DNA of 64,000 bases from Tubiluchus corallicola (lineage: Eukaryota > Priapulida > Priapulimorpha > Priapulimorphida > Tubiluchidae): the NCBI GenBank assembly GCA_030141605.1, contig JAQGDQ010000034.1:250001-314000 (forward strand). Reading direction: 5' to 3'. Positions 1-11,419 of this stretch are shown piece by piece; positions within the stretch are counted from its first letter, which is position 1; each line of letters starts with the position of its first letter. Made by a program: the position numbers and the translations under genes. The notes beneath the pieces were generated by a model. The model made no database searches and was not told where the DNA came from. It was given only the letters and a program-made list of their open reading frames with translations.

Positions 1-241
1 GCCTGCAGCCACTGATATGTCATGATTTGAGTTAGGGATATCCAGCAATGATAATCAATGCAGATCTGCAGACTCAGTTTACGTGTGGATGTGTTAGGTC
101 ATGCAAGCTTTCCTGGCTTATCAGAGAGAGTGACTCTGAATCATTATTTTTGTGCACCAAATCTTGGAGAGCTCTGTTATTACCTTCTTGTCATTAGGTA
201 AGTATTTCCTATGTCTTTATGATTTTTACCATTTATTGCAG

Positions 242-3200
242 GAAGAAACTAAAAAACCTGGTGGGCCTCCTGCAAGAGATGTGAAAGCGAAACCTCGTCC
301 ACCTCTGGGCACAGTTCGAGATGCTAAGAAACCTGTGATTGAAAAGACCCAGGGTAAACCAAAGCCACAGAAACCTCTTGCAAGGAAGGACGAGCAAAAG
401 CCATCCCCGAAGCAAGCTGGGACAAAAACAGATCGAAATGCAGCAGAAGAAAAAGCCGCGCCATTGATTTCCTTAGAACCAGAAAAAGTAGATGCTGCTC
501 CGGAGATACCTGATGTGGTTCCTTCACTTGAACCTGTTGGTGTTACGGCTGCAGATGCAGAACCCCCGAAAACAGAAGAGGCTGCACCTGTTAGCTCTCC
601 TGTACTTAAAGATGAACCAATCCAAGCCATTCCTACAAGTGAAGTACCTCCTACTTCACCAGTGACAGATGAAATTCCTAGTGGTTTCCCAGTAGCAGAA
701 GATGTACCACCCAGTTCTCTAATAAAACAGGAAATGCCACCAAGTCCCCCAGTAGCAGAGGAAGCGGATGCGGGTTCACTAGTGGCAGAAGTAGAACTTG
801 CTCCAGTAGCAGACTTACCTGTCCCTGAAACAGAAGAAGTACCTGCTCTAGAGGCAGAAGAAATGCCTTCTCTGGAATCAGAAGTACCATCTTCAAGTAC
901 ACCCTTAGCAGATGTAGTAACCGAAAGCTCCCCAGTCGAAGACGTACCTGCGAGTTCCCCATTATCAGAAGAGACTCACCAAGTGTCACAAGAAGATATC
1001 GCAGCAACAGAACCTGTTGAAGAAGACTTAAGTGTGCCAGTTGACAATTTGCTAGAACTGGAAAGTCCAGCAAATGAGCCCATTCCTGGTACAGAAGGAG
1101 CAGTTGAAAGTCCAGCACCAGTCGATGATGGACCACTTATTACAGATGAACTAGTCGATGATGCACCTCAACCCGACAGTGTCCCGGTTGATACGCTAGC
1201 TGAAGATTTACTCCAAACTAGAGATGAACACTTAGCTTTTGAGAGTAACAACATAGCAGAAGATTTACACGATGAATTTGCTTACAGGGATGACCAGGTC
1301 TGTGGTAGCAGAAATTCATTTAATACAGTTAAATTTTCAGTGAATTTGAGAATAGTCCTATGAATGGATTTGTTTTCATAAAAATGTTTTAATTTTGTTA
1401 ACCTTGTTGAGGACTGTCTGTAGTAAAGTCTTTAGTGAAATGATGGATAATACTTGCACGAGAATCAAAATCGGTGAAAGAACAATTTTTCTAACGGTTG
1501 CAACGTGTTTGGAGAATTTTTTTCTAAATTCTTAACTGACACATACTTACAAAATCAGTATTTGCACATATTCTAATGTTTAATCTTGTTATTTCCATTT
1601 TTTAATTCTTGTGCTTGTACATATTCGTGTATAGGTTTCTGCAGAAACTGATGCTGTACAAGCACCTGCAATAGACGAATCTCCCACTGGTGGTGTTGAT
1701 AGCATCTCCTCACCAGGGGGCGAGGTAGGGGGTATCACAGGTATGCATGTTGCACGTTGGGAAGCATGTGGCGCGAATCGGTGGCACATCGACGCATGGG
1801 AAACGGCAGCTGTCTGAATTTTGGTACCTTGGTTGTTCGACTTTCTGAGCATCTAGGCAATGCGATTTACTTTTTAAGTTTTGCGGGTTGTTTTATGTCA
1901 GCTGTTCACATTTTTGTTTCACATAATTTTTACAGAAAAGGAATAGTTACTTAGTATGCACTTGGCTAAGCAATGCCAGACCTGGTTAGTAAATGGATGG
2001 ATTTCCCCCTGCTGTTTCTTTTGGTTTAATAATATATTTTAATAACTATGGGTGATAACAAGCTAGATTCCAGTTCATTAGCATCTACATTAAGCAGACT
2101 GGTAGAGTGCCAATTCAACGTGAAAGGGGGTTGCAAATTCAATGAATTGCCATCAGGAAGGAAAATTAAAAAAATCCATTTAATTTGACCGAACAAGTAG
2201 TTAGTCAGTAAAAACTAGAATTAGAAAACTCCATCCATCCATGTCTTGCTTATTATTGTAAATAAAATTCTCTGAAAATGTTAAATCCACTTGAGAGTGA
2301 AACGCTTAGATCTAACACAAGCAATCAATTGCGTCTTACATGTGCGTTTGATTCTACTACACACATATCACAGTTGTGACGATGTAAACATTGGAGTGCT
2401 TCAACTACTAACAACCATTCAAATGTGTGCAGTGCTCAACTACCATTGTAACACCCCTTTCTGCATGTATCAGTGCATGCCACGTGTGATGAAGTTTGTT
2501 TACTAATGAGACATTTGGTCTTGTGTATCTTAATTACTAAAACTACAGTTTGTGAAAAAAGCAAAAGGCATTCGGTTATAATTTCCTAAGTTGAAGTTGC
2601 GACATAGCACAGCTGTGAGAATTTGCAATCCTATATTTGAAACCGTTAAGCTTTTATTGAAAGAGTGTAATTCAATTATCTGCATAGTCATTGAAACCTA
2701 ATTTGACAATCTGTCATCTAGAAAGTGGTTTATTTTAGGTCCCCCAATAATTACAGCTGAGGCTGTTTGCAAGAAATTTCTATAACAATATACAGTGCTA
2801 GTTTGTAGTACGTATAGCGAAATTCTGTAGTTTTCTTGAATACAAATTTTTAGTTGCCGTGTTACAAACTTGGGCCAAAATGGGATCCCGAAAAGTGCAA
2901 GCTTTTTTCTGGTGTTATGGGAACATTTTTTTCAAGTTTCTGAATTTCTAAATTACAGTTTTCATAGATTTATGGTTAGAGGGCAATTTATTCACTACAT
3001 TATGCCTACGAGTGTTTAATTCATGTTGCAGAACTCTCATTAGTCTTCATATTCCAGTATTCCAAAAAATAACACTATCAAATATAGTAGTGATCTTTCT
3101 TGAAAGCTGACAAAATTTAAGTGGATAAATTTGCCGTTTCAGTTATTATTTTGTGTATCAGACGTTTCTGATGCATCATTCATGTTTCTTTTTACGTCGG

Positions 3201-4764
3201 TGTTCCTTCTTTTTGCCTCGCTGCTTTTTGTTATATATAATTAAAGACATGAGGTTTTCTTTCGTGACAACACCGTTGTCATTATGTTGAAACAGCTATC
3301 AGAAAAGTGGCTTTTGATTTTACATTTTACTTGATTTTGGTTTCAATGCAGCTTTTATGCATGTCTAACTGTTATGTATAATATCGTTAATATGACAAAT
3401 TGCCTGGCCGTAACATACTAACTTTTTTTAATACATTGCTTATTGTATTGCTTGATAATCTAAGACATTTTATTGGAAATGTTTATTTAATGTAAAACCT
3501 ATAATGTTCAGATATCATCATGAAAATTTACTCTGTCTGTGAATTTTACAACTTAATTAAGCAAATTTTCTGTGCATAAACAAATCATTTCCACAATTTT
3601 GTTGTGGTGGCTCACATTTATTATATTCTGGTTGTATAATACTTGAATTTTTTATTGCAGTTTAATGAAGACGAAGCCATTCGGCATTTAGAAGAACCAG
3701 CAGAAACCACTCCACCAGCTAATGCTAGCAGCAACAAAGACAGCAATCTTGGAAGTCACATTATAGCCGATGCCAAAAAACAATTAGATGATTTTGAGCA
3801 ACATTTAGATGAAGGTATAATGACCACAAGTGTCTATGGTAGTTTTCTAAATAACGACAATGCAACATTAATTAACACTGTATCAGAAACTGATGAAACG
3901 GTAGTAAGTAAACCAACAGCAGATCTTGATGCCATAGAATCGGAAGCTGTCGCTGATCTAGGTGACTTTGTTCTCGACAGCGACCAGATTTTGTTGCATT
4001 CGGGTATGGATGCTGCCGGTGACATGGGGAGTAATTTTGAGCAGGATGTACAAGATGGTGTAGCAAAGATGTCGCTGTCGAGCAGACAGGATGCTGGTGC
4101 CATTTCAGCACTAATTGATGAATTCACATCAGCTGTAGAGGCACCAAATGTTGCAGATAGAGACGGGTCAGCAATGCAGACTGAGGAATCACCATTGATG
4201 CCAACCACGGAAGCTGATGAGGCACTATTGCTGCCTCATGTAAGCGACAACATCAATAGTATGACATCTAAAGATGTTGACGAGGCTGAACTTATAAATG
4301 AAGGTTATAAGAAAGATGATAGCATTCCCTTTAGTGATTTGTCATCCGACCAGGATGACAGCACTAATCAGAATGTTCTGGATAATGTGGATGATAAAGG
4401 TGTGAAGCAGCACGATGGAGACTTTTCGGCAACAACCGATGCACCTGTCAGTGATCTCACAACACACTGTGATGACATCATAAACGCGAACGAAATACGG
4501 GCTGTCGCCGATCACATCGTGAACACTCAGATTGATGATGCTGCTCGTTTAGCGTGGGAAGACATGGCTGGCCTGCCTGCTCAGAAGTACTTCAACGATT
4601 TGGAGGATCAGATGCTTCTGCACATGCCTGCCGAAGAAGAAACATCAGACAAACTTAGCACTGAAATTGCAGAATCTGGTGCAGAAGTCACCGAACCTTG
4701 CATTGAAATCACCGAACCTAAACCACTATTACCCGATGATTCGCCATCTGACATTGTCACCTGA
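242..4764 (+). CDS. acidic, Pro/Glu-rich disordered protein, 3' part of a split gene
   Basis: Three exons join in phase 0: 242-1297 (acceptor TTGCAG), 1635-1724 (donor GTAGGG) and 3661-4764 (acceptor TTATTGCAG, stop TGA 4762-4764). They give 749 residues of a protein whose start lies left of the window or in an unrecognised exon. The first ~50 residues are basic and Lys/Pro-rich (EETKKPGGPPARDVK...), resembling microtubule-binding linkers in composition only. The next ~300 are a low-complexity string of short Pro/Val/Glu units ending in VP, AEE or SSP. The last exon is acidic, with a possible amphipathic helix near its start (AKKQLDDFEQHLDEG) and the conserved-looking segment DDAARLAWEDMAGLPAQKYF near its end. 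No family is recognised. The donor at 1298 (GTCTGT) is weak, so the first junction is the least sure. A possible extra 45-bp intron lies at 197-241 (GTAAGT...CAG). Confidence 0.7.
1298..1634 (+). other. intron of the acidic-protein gene
   Basis: AT-rich sequence between the exons ending at 1297 and beginning at 1635. No other coding signal seen. Confidence 0.5.
1725..3660 (+). other. intron of the acidic-protein gene
   Basis: About 1.9 kb of AT-rich DNA from a GTAGGG donor to a TTTTTTATTGCAG acceptor. Only short chance ORFs; no repeat family recognised. Confidence 0.6.
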
Positions 4765-7700
4765 TCTGCTGTGGTATCCCAGAGTCCCACACTTTTGCAC
4801 TTGTTAATAATTATGGTTTAATTTAATTATTTATTCTTTACAGCATGATTCTTAATCGTGTATTCACTTGCACACTTGTTTGAATTATTATAAATTTGTT
4901 TATTTTGCTGAATTCGTACCTAAAATTCATGCTAAGTGAATGTGATTCTCCTATACATGTAGTTTTGTTGTGGAAATAATAATTGCTAGTGTAAACAAGT
5001 GAGCAATGAAGGAGGGACAATGATAGTTATATGTGGCTCTTGTTAGCTGCTGTGAATAACTGCATTATCAGTTGCAAAATATACTAATGAATATGCTTTG
5101 CAAAATACCTTTTTTATTATCTACACGTGCATCTCTGTTAGTGTAGTACCAAGTGCTTTTAAGTTAATGGTGAATTCACTCATTAGGCAGGTAAAATATC
5201 TTTTGTTGTTCACCGAAACGTTTCACATTTATCGTTCGTGTTTGCCTCAGACTGATGTGGTTTATCGGTGAGTTTAAAAATATTCATTCGCCAGTGAATT
5301 GAACTGACCAACTTGGCATTTACTACGTATTATAATTGGTCGCAAGCTGCAGCCTTGCTTTTTTCATTATTGGTAGCCATGGTAATCATGGTGCCATGAC
5401 AGTTCGTGTAGATCTAAGCAGATATAACATTTAGTAATGATAACATTTGATGATATATACAGCTATTCTGCACTATTGAGATTATAATAAATTATAAAGA
5501 TCTGCAAGGCTCGCACTATTTGAGCAGTGGCTGCAACTATCAGCCTGTTTACACTGTACGATGTTTCCTCAAACTGATAAAAACGTAATTGGATATTTTG
5601 ATTTTGTAGAACATATTGTGGCAGTCTTATTCTTAACTAATTTACAACAATTACTTTGTTTTTGTTGTAGTTTTCCGTTACTACCTACATCTGTTTTGCT
5701 GTTTTAATTAGGTGTGGAAAAGATTTCTTCGTTCATGAAAAACTTGTTCAAGTAGTATCCAGGCACAGTCAATCAATAATCGTGTATATAGGGGTGAGTT
5801 AAGAGTTGTCAGGGACTAGCATGCTTCTGCAATGATTGTTGGGTGACCGTGGTCGTGGTTATTGACTAGGTTGTTTTACAAAGTTTAGTTTGTTAAGGAT
5901 TAAAGCTTGTATTTGTATATAAATTTCTATTTTTTTGTTTTGTTTTCAAGGCTGTTGAAGTCTCTTTGTATGATTTAGATAAATGGTGATGCTTTGCAGT
6001 ATCTGAGACTGGTTGTAGTTTTTCGAATTAAGTTTGTACCTGCAGGTTTTTTGGAGCAAATTTTGGCATTTAAATTTTCGATATGGCATATCAGATCTCG
6101 GTAGGGTTATGTGCATGATTTGTGCCTTGGCGAGTTTTTAGTTTGCAGTTTATCGTGAGGACAATCATCAACATTTTCATTTACTTTAAACATGGAAATA
6201 ATTTATATTGCATTTCATTTACATGTTATAAGTGAACTGAAAAATAGTGGTATAATTAGCATCAGTAGTTTGCTGCACAAATTAAAATTGCACATTTTAC
6301 AGTATATCTTTCCATTGTGCTCACAAATGGTGCATTTGTTCACAGTTCAGTGACATTTTTGTGTGTTATTATAATTATAATTATGTTAATCGCTAGGCAT
6401 CTGTCTGTATGATGTATCTGTTAGGTTTGGAGTGGCACCCAGCTCTCTCACAGAGTGGCCTTCTGTTTGCAAGAAATTTTGAACGACAATATCTTTGATC
6501 GTCAGCATTCGTAATGATGGACATTGTTTATCATAGTATTTAAATAATTTTTTATGTAATTTCTTTGTCTTTCACCTTTTTTCCTTAAATTATCCTATAT
6601 GATAATTAAGGTACTTGTGATTGTGGTCTTATGCACAGGTTTAAAACACCATAAATTCAGGTAGATTTCTTCTAATTGCACATGCCTTGAACTAAGATGT
6701 ATCATAGCTTAGCTACTTCAGTCAATATTATTGTGATAGACAGGGTACCAGAAAACTGATTATTGCAAAAATCTTGTGAAATTCTAAACCTGATTTAGAT
6801 TCAACAAGTGCTTTGAAATGACAGACCGTGTGTAATGTTCTTATTCTTATTCTTGCGATGCTTTGTAGTTTCTAGAAATAAGGTTACAAGGTATAGTTAA
6901 ACAATCAGTTTATTGTATGAATGTGCAGCCTACATGTTACAAATAATTTGGCATTGTTTTTAAAGCATTGTTTGATCCATTGTTTGTTGGTTACAGTTGT
7001 AAGTACATGTATTATTTTGCAGTGATTATCAGTACAGAGTTATAACTGTAAGTGTAAGTCTTTGTACAAAGGCACCTTCAAGTATTATTTGTTTTAATTC
7101 ACCTATAGTTGAATACAGTTGGATTGGTGGATTGCATACCGTTCACTTGTACTGTGCTTATACTTGGGTTTGCGATTCACAGTGACCAATCTCACACCCA
7201 ATAGGCCAGACTAGCCTGCCTTTATTATTACAGCTAACTACACAAAAATCTATTGTCTATCTATAGCTGGAATTATAAACTGAAAAATCACTCCCTTGTC
7301 TCTTTGGTTGATCTCTGGCATTTACTGGTGAGCTTTATATGACACTTGACTGACTATCAATAACAGTGCAACAGTTATGACATTAATCATTTTATGATAA
7401 CACGTATTGTATATTCACGACATTTGCTGGTATAGAAAGTTGAAATATTAGCCTGTTATGTACCCTTATTATTGTACCCGTACCTTAAGTAAATATAATG
7501 CTAAGGGAAGATAAAATTATAATTTTCTTTCTTGAAGCTTGTAGCTTTGACTTTCAGATGATAAAGTATGACTCATACTTCGTTACTGTCTTGTAATTAT
7601 AAGTACATTTCTGTTCTATCAAACATTTTGTTCCGGAGATTTAATGAAAAACAAGTTGCTTTCACTAACTGTGACTACTTTCACCCATATGATTAGTTTC

Positions 7701-8680
7701 GCTGCTGACAATTATTACAAAAATGTTATTATTGTTATGTTTGATGTTTGGCTGAAAACTTCAACATATGGTTGTACAATTTTTGCTTCATTTTGTGCGA
7801 TATTATGTGAATAAAAATAATTTGATAAAATTACCATTATTGTAATGTTACGCACTGACGCACTCAACCATAAAAAAGTACAACACAAAAGTTTGTAGAT
7901 AAGGATAAGATTATGTTTTGTTATTATGAGGACGCGAATACGCCTACTTTTGAAGTCAGCTTAGATCAAATTGTGCAAACTGTGAATAGATTCAGAACTA
8001 AACGTCTGATCACATCTGGGCACTGTATTACCAGGTTACTGTTCTCGATAACATTACAATAATTGATTTAGATTCAGATTGGGATTTATTTCTCACAAAA
8101 AGCAATGTACAGTCAATGATATGAGACAATAATTACAAAATCACATGCCAAAAAAACTAATTGTTTGCAATAAAATATTATACTTCAATGTGTGGTGAAA
8201 GAAAATCTTGCATAATAATTTTATTGTCACAGTGTTTATGTTCAGTTCAGGCTGCTTTTCATTACACATGGCGGTATTAGCAGAACGGTGAAAGAACTCA
8301 TTTAATATTGAAAAACAAGAAAGAATTTGTAACGGTACAACAACAAAAAATAGCTAAGAATAGATTGGTGCATCTGGATATTTATATCTGGTGAAATTGT
8401 TAAAATGTTTTCAATAACAGATGGCTTTACTGGTTTATAATAATTATTATTTTAAACATATGTATTGAGGTTTGCTGATTTATGCAACTACATGTACATT
8501 TACATTTCTAGTTCACACGTAGCTTGCACTAAAGCATGCAAATAAAAAGCTGTTATCACACATAGCCTATACAAGTCAGATTTTAACAGACAGAGGTCAC
8601 AGCAGAGCGATATTAGTAATATAAGTAGCATTTAAACATAGCGACAAAGGTTTTTAGTATGGACTTGTTCCTTGTCATGT
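4765..8680. other. 3' flank / intergenic spacer
   Basis: AT-rich, with no coding region of recognisable type. The part after 4765 must hold the 3' UTR of the acidic-protein gene. Several AATAAA hexamers occur (for example near 7809) but none can be chosen as the poly(A) site. Nothing else identified. Confidence 0.5.
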
Positions 8681-8739
8681 ACAACGATTGTTCCTGTCTA
8701 CTTATGTAGCCATGTGTTTATTACTTCTCAATATCACGT

Positions 8740-9640
8740 CTGCTGAAATTACGAAAAGTGCACCATGTAAAGCCGCACGAAATTTTGGAACTCACTCTAT
8801 AGAGTGCGGCCAACCACTGATAAGACCTAATGACAAATATCGAAACATCCGCTACCTCTCCCGTCACCATTTCCATATACACCACTGAATAACACGTACC
8901 CAATCCTACCACGCTGCCAAACTTGCCACACTGCCAAATGCCAAGCCGCCAAGAGTACCAAGCCGCCAAGAATGCCAAGAGTGCCAAGCCGCCAAGAGTA
9001 CCAAGCCGCCAAGAATGCCAAGCCGCCAAGAATGCCAAGCCGCCGAGAGTACCAAGCCGCCAAGAATGCCAAGCCGCCAAGAGTGCCAAGCTGCCAAGAA
9101 TGCCAAGTTGTTCAACCCTGTGAAGGTTACTGCTTTTGTAACTACCTAGCCAAGTAGTATGGTGGCTAGACAGCTGCATAGCTAGCGAACACAGTGATTC
9201 AGTATATGTCTGTGTGAGTCTGACTAATGCACTGATTCACATTAATAGATTGATTGACAGACGGACAAATTGGCTTCACCCAAATTTACATATATCTACA
9301 TTCATCTAAAGCAGGATTTTTTTAATTCCTAGAGTCATTCACAGACTGTAACAAAACTCAGCCCATCAAACGTGTAGGTAGATCGTGGATGCGAATTATG
9401 GTAAGAATAATGACAGCCTGACAATGACACAGCTTGCCACTCTTGGCAGTTTGGCTAGGATGGATTGTAGAAAGGATGGAAAAAACATTGTAATGTTGTA
9501 AGAGGGGGGGGGTGAAGAAATTTTGGTAATTGTCGTTAGTAGCAAGTCATGAGTGACACCTATGGCTCGTGGCACTCTGTAGAGAGAGTTCCAAAATTCC
9601 ATGCGGCTTTGCATGGTGCACTTCCCGAAATTAAAGTAAT
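8740..9640. mobile_element. foldback (inverted-repeat) element enclosing a minisatellite
   Basis: A segment at about 8745-8830 recurs in opposite orientation at about 9560-9635. Both read AGTGCACCATGYAAAGCCGC, followed by AATTTTGGAACTC and a few bases later AGAGTGC. The roughly 80-bp arms are about 80-85% identical by eye and enclose a GCCAAG minisatellite and about 450 bp of other DNA. No transposase is seen. The arms could be MITE or foldback termini, or two oppositely inserted copies of one repeat. Exact ends and target duplications were not found. Confidence 0.55.
8925..9113 (+). repeat. GCCAAG-based minisatellite
   Basis: Tandem, slightly varied copies of a 15-18 bp unit built from CCAAGCCGCCAAGARTRCC, about 190 bp in all. 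The array reads open in several frames on both strands, which explains the overlapping Arg/Pro-rich and Trp/Leu-rich ORFs here. These are repeat artefacts rather than genes. Confidence 0.9.
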
Positions 9641-9660
9641 TTTCATTACTGTTGTGTGTT

Positions 9661-9683
9661 TTCGGTTATTATTATTATTATTA

Positions 9684-9755
<72 letters not shown>
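9661..9755 (+). repeat. (ATT)n microsatellite
   Basis: About 95 bp of almost uninterrupted ATT repeats directly beside the right arm of the foldback element. The poly-Leu and poly-Asn ORFs it creates are artefacts. Confidence 0.95.
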
Positions 9756-9756
<1 letters not shown>

Positions 9757-11300
9757 GTTTGACATATCTCGTGCTTTCTATTTTCCTCTGATGGCACGCG
9801 AGTAGGAGCACTAATCAAAATGTAAAAAAATCAATAGGTGTAAAATTGTTAAAATACGCATTGCTTGGCGTCTGCTCTGCTGTACATTCGGCAGATGATC
9901 AGTGGTATTTACGCAGTGTCTAGTTTTTTTACTGGATTAACAGTTTATTTTTATCTGTCCAGAGGACAACTTCTATTTTAAAATTCTGTTTACCGAATGC
10001 CTATAATGGACGTAATTAGCGTATGATGATTTCCTTACATTAATTCCTTTTGTGGCTTTGTGTAGATTTATATGACACTGCAAACAACAAGACACGACTA
10101 AACTATTTTGTTATTGTGAACTTATCAAATTAATTTATTCGTTATTGAAATGTTTCGCCATTGCTTACTCTCCAAAAAGCATTCTTAAATTGTGATTGCT
10201 TGTGATCTCGATGAACAGTAAGAGATGGACATTGAGTCTCTCTGAGTGTCAAAGTGTCAGATCATTCAGTCATTCACTAGTACTAGTAGATATGCATTAA
10301 TTTGTATTAATTCTCCATACATATTTAAAAAGAAATTTTTATATTGAAGACTTGTCCATCTCTAAGAGTTTCTTTTTTATCTGGAAAAAAGGTGTAGGGC
10401 CTACACATTACGTATTTCAATTTAAATTTTTTGCCCTCCAAAAGTTCTGAAGGTTTTTGGCTTGCCTGAATTTTTGGCATTGATACGTCAGACTTTTCAG
10501 GTTACTATTACCATTATGCGTTCCATGTTGAAGCACAATCTGATCTTCATCTGAGTTTCTGCACATATGCCAAAAATTAGTTTCATTCCAGCTGTATACT
10601 GGATATAGTTATCCTATTACTTGAAGCTGTTATTCATCATAAATTAAATTTGTGTGCTTCCATCTGGTCATAACCATTTCCGTCATTTCTGCAACATATA
10701 CCCTACCAGCCTCTCTGACTGATAACCTTGCCAATGTACCATTTTATTCAACACAGGCTGTCATCCTAGATCTAACGTTTGAAGTCTGTAGTGTCTCTGA
10801 TTCCACGCTGAACTGAAGTTACTTGATTTACCAACATGGAAGTTCTTGACATATAAATTCGGTCTTACCACAGACTAATAGTTACAGCAGATGTTACAAA
10901 CAGACTGAGGCGTGTATCTCTGGCTAATCCAGTTACTTAATTTGTTTTAACTTCTTTGTTCAGCATCTTAATAAGTTTCACGTTTATGCTGCATTCTTTC
11001 AAATCAGAGTTGTCAACTACTAGTATTGTTATACCTACATTTAAATCAGCAATCTTGGGCTGTTCAAGAAAAACCCCATGAATTTCTTCAAATAATGACT
11101 CCATTATGGCTGTCACTGACTAATCGACTAATTAGTGACCACAGGGCAACTTAATAAGAAAAACATTTGCCTCATTATATAAATGATTACGTTAGTTTCA
11201 CAGGCCAAAGGTATTCAAGAATCACTCCTAAGCTATTATTAACCATATGTGGGAGCCCAGTTTTTCATAATATATGGCTTCTTAATCACTTCTTTGTTAT
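9756..11300. other. spacer upstream of the first ADAM gene
   Basis: AT-rich spacer. The only coding-like stretch is a 55-codon minus-strand ORF at 10937-11104, listed separately. The first ADAM promoter and any 5' UTR exon should lie here but were not located. Confidence 0.4.
10937..11104 (-). pseudogene. short unrecognised minus-strand ORF, possible gene remnant
   Basis: An ATG-initiated 55-codon ORF beginning MESLFEEIHGVFLEQPK, with amino-acid use that looks protein-like rather than random. The frame ends in TAA. Further coding-like pieces in mixed frames follow to about 10440, suggesting a decayed gene or transposon ORF. No family recognised. Confidence 0.2.
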
Positions 11301-11308
11301 TTTTACAG

Positions 11309-11320
11309 ATGTACAGATAA
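11309..11320 (+). promoter_or_regulatory. minimal upstream ORF before ADAM gene 1
   Basis: ATG TAC AGA TAA directly after TTTTTACAG, which reads as a splice acceptor, 99 bases before the main ATG. The second ADAM gene has an equivalent element (ATG TGC AGG TAA). A second uORF of 17 codons starts ATG CCA and ends TGA just before the main start. Both could limit translation of the first gene; this is inference from sequence. Confidence 0.4.
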
Positions 11321-11419
11321 GATAAAACGTTTCAACTGCAGCTTAGAATTTAAAACATAATGCCAGTTTGGGACAGAAACAAGTTAGTGTCCACACTACC
11401 AAAGAGTCTATGATATAAT

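Noticed and set aside
226-1136. Minus-strand ORFs opposite the first exon of the acidic-protein gene
   Set aside because: They are shadows of the compositionally biased plus-strand exon; no splice or domain evidence.
8925-9113. CRISPR-like array
   Set aside because: The units are contiguous, without unique spacers, and the DNA is animal.
8721-9179. Trp/Leu-rich and Arg/Pro-rich ORFs with regular repeats
   Set aside because: Several frames on both strands are open because the GCCAAG unit lacks stops; no conserved protein feature.
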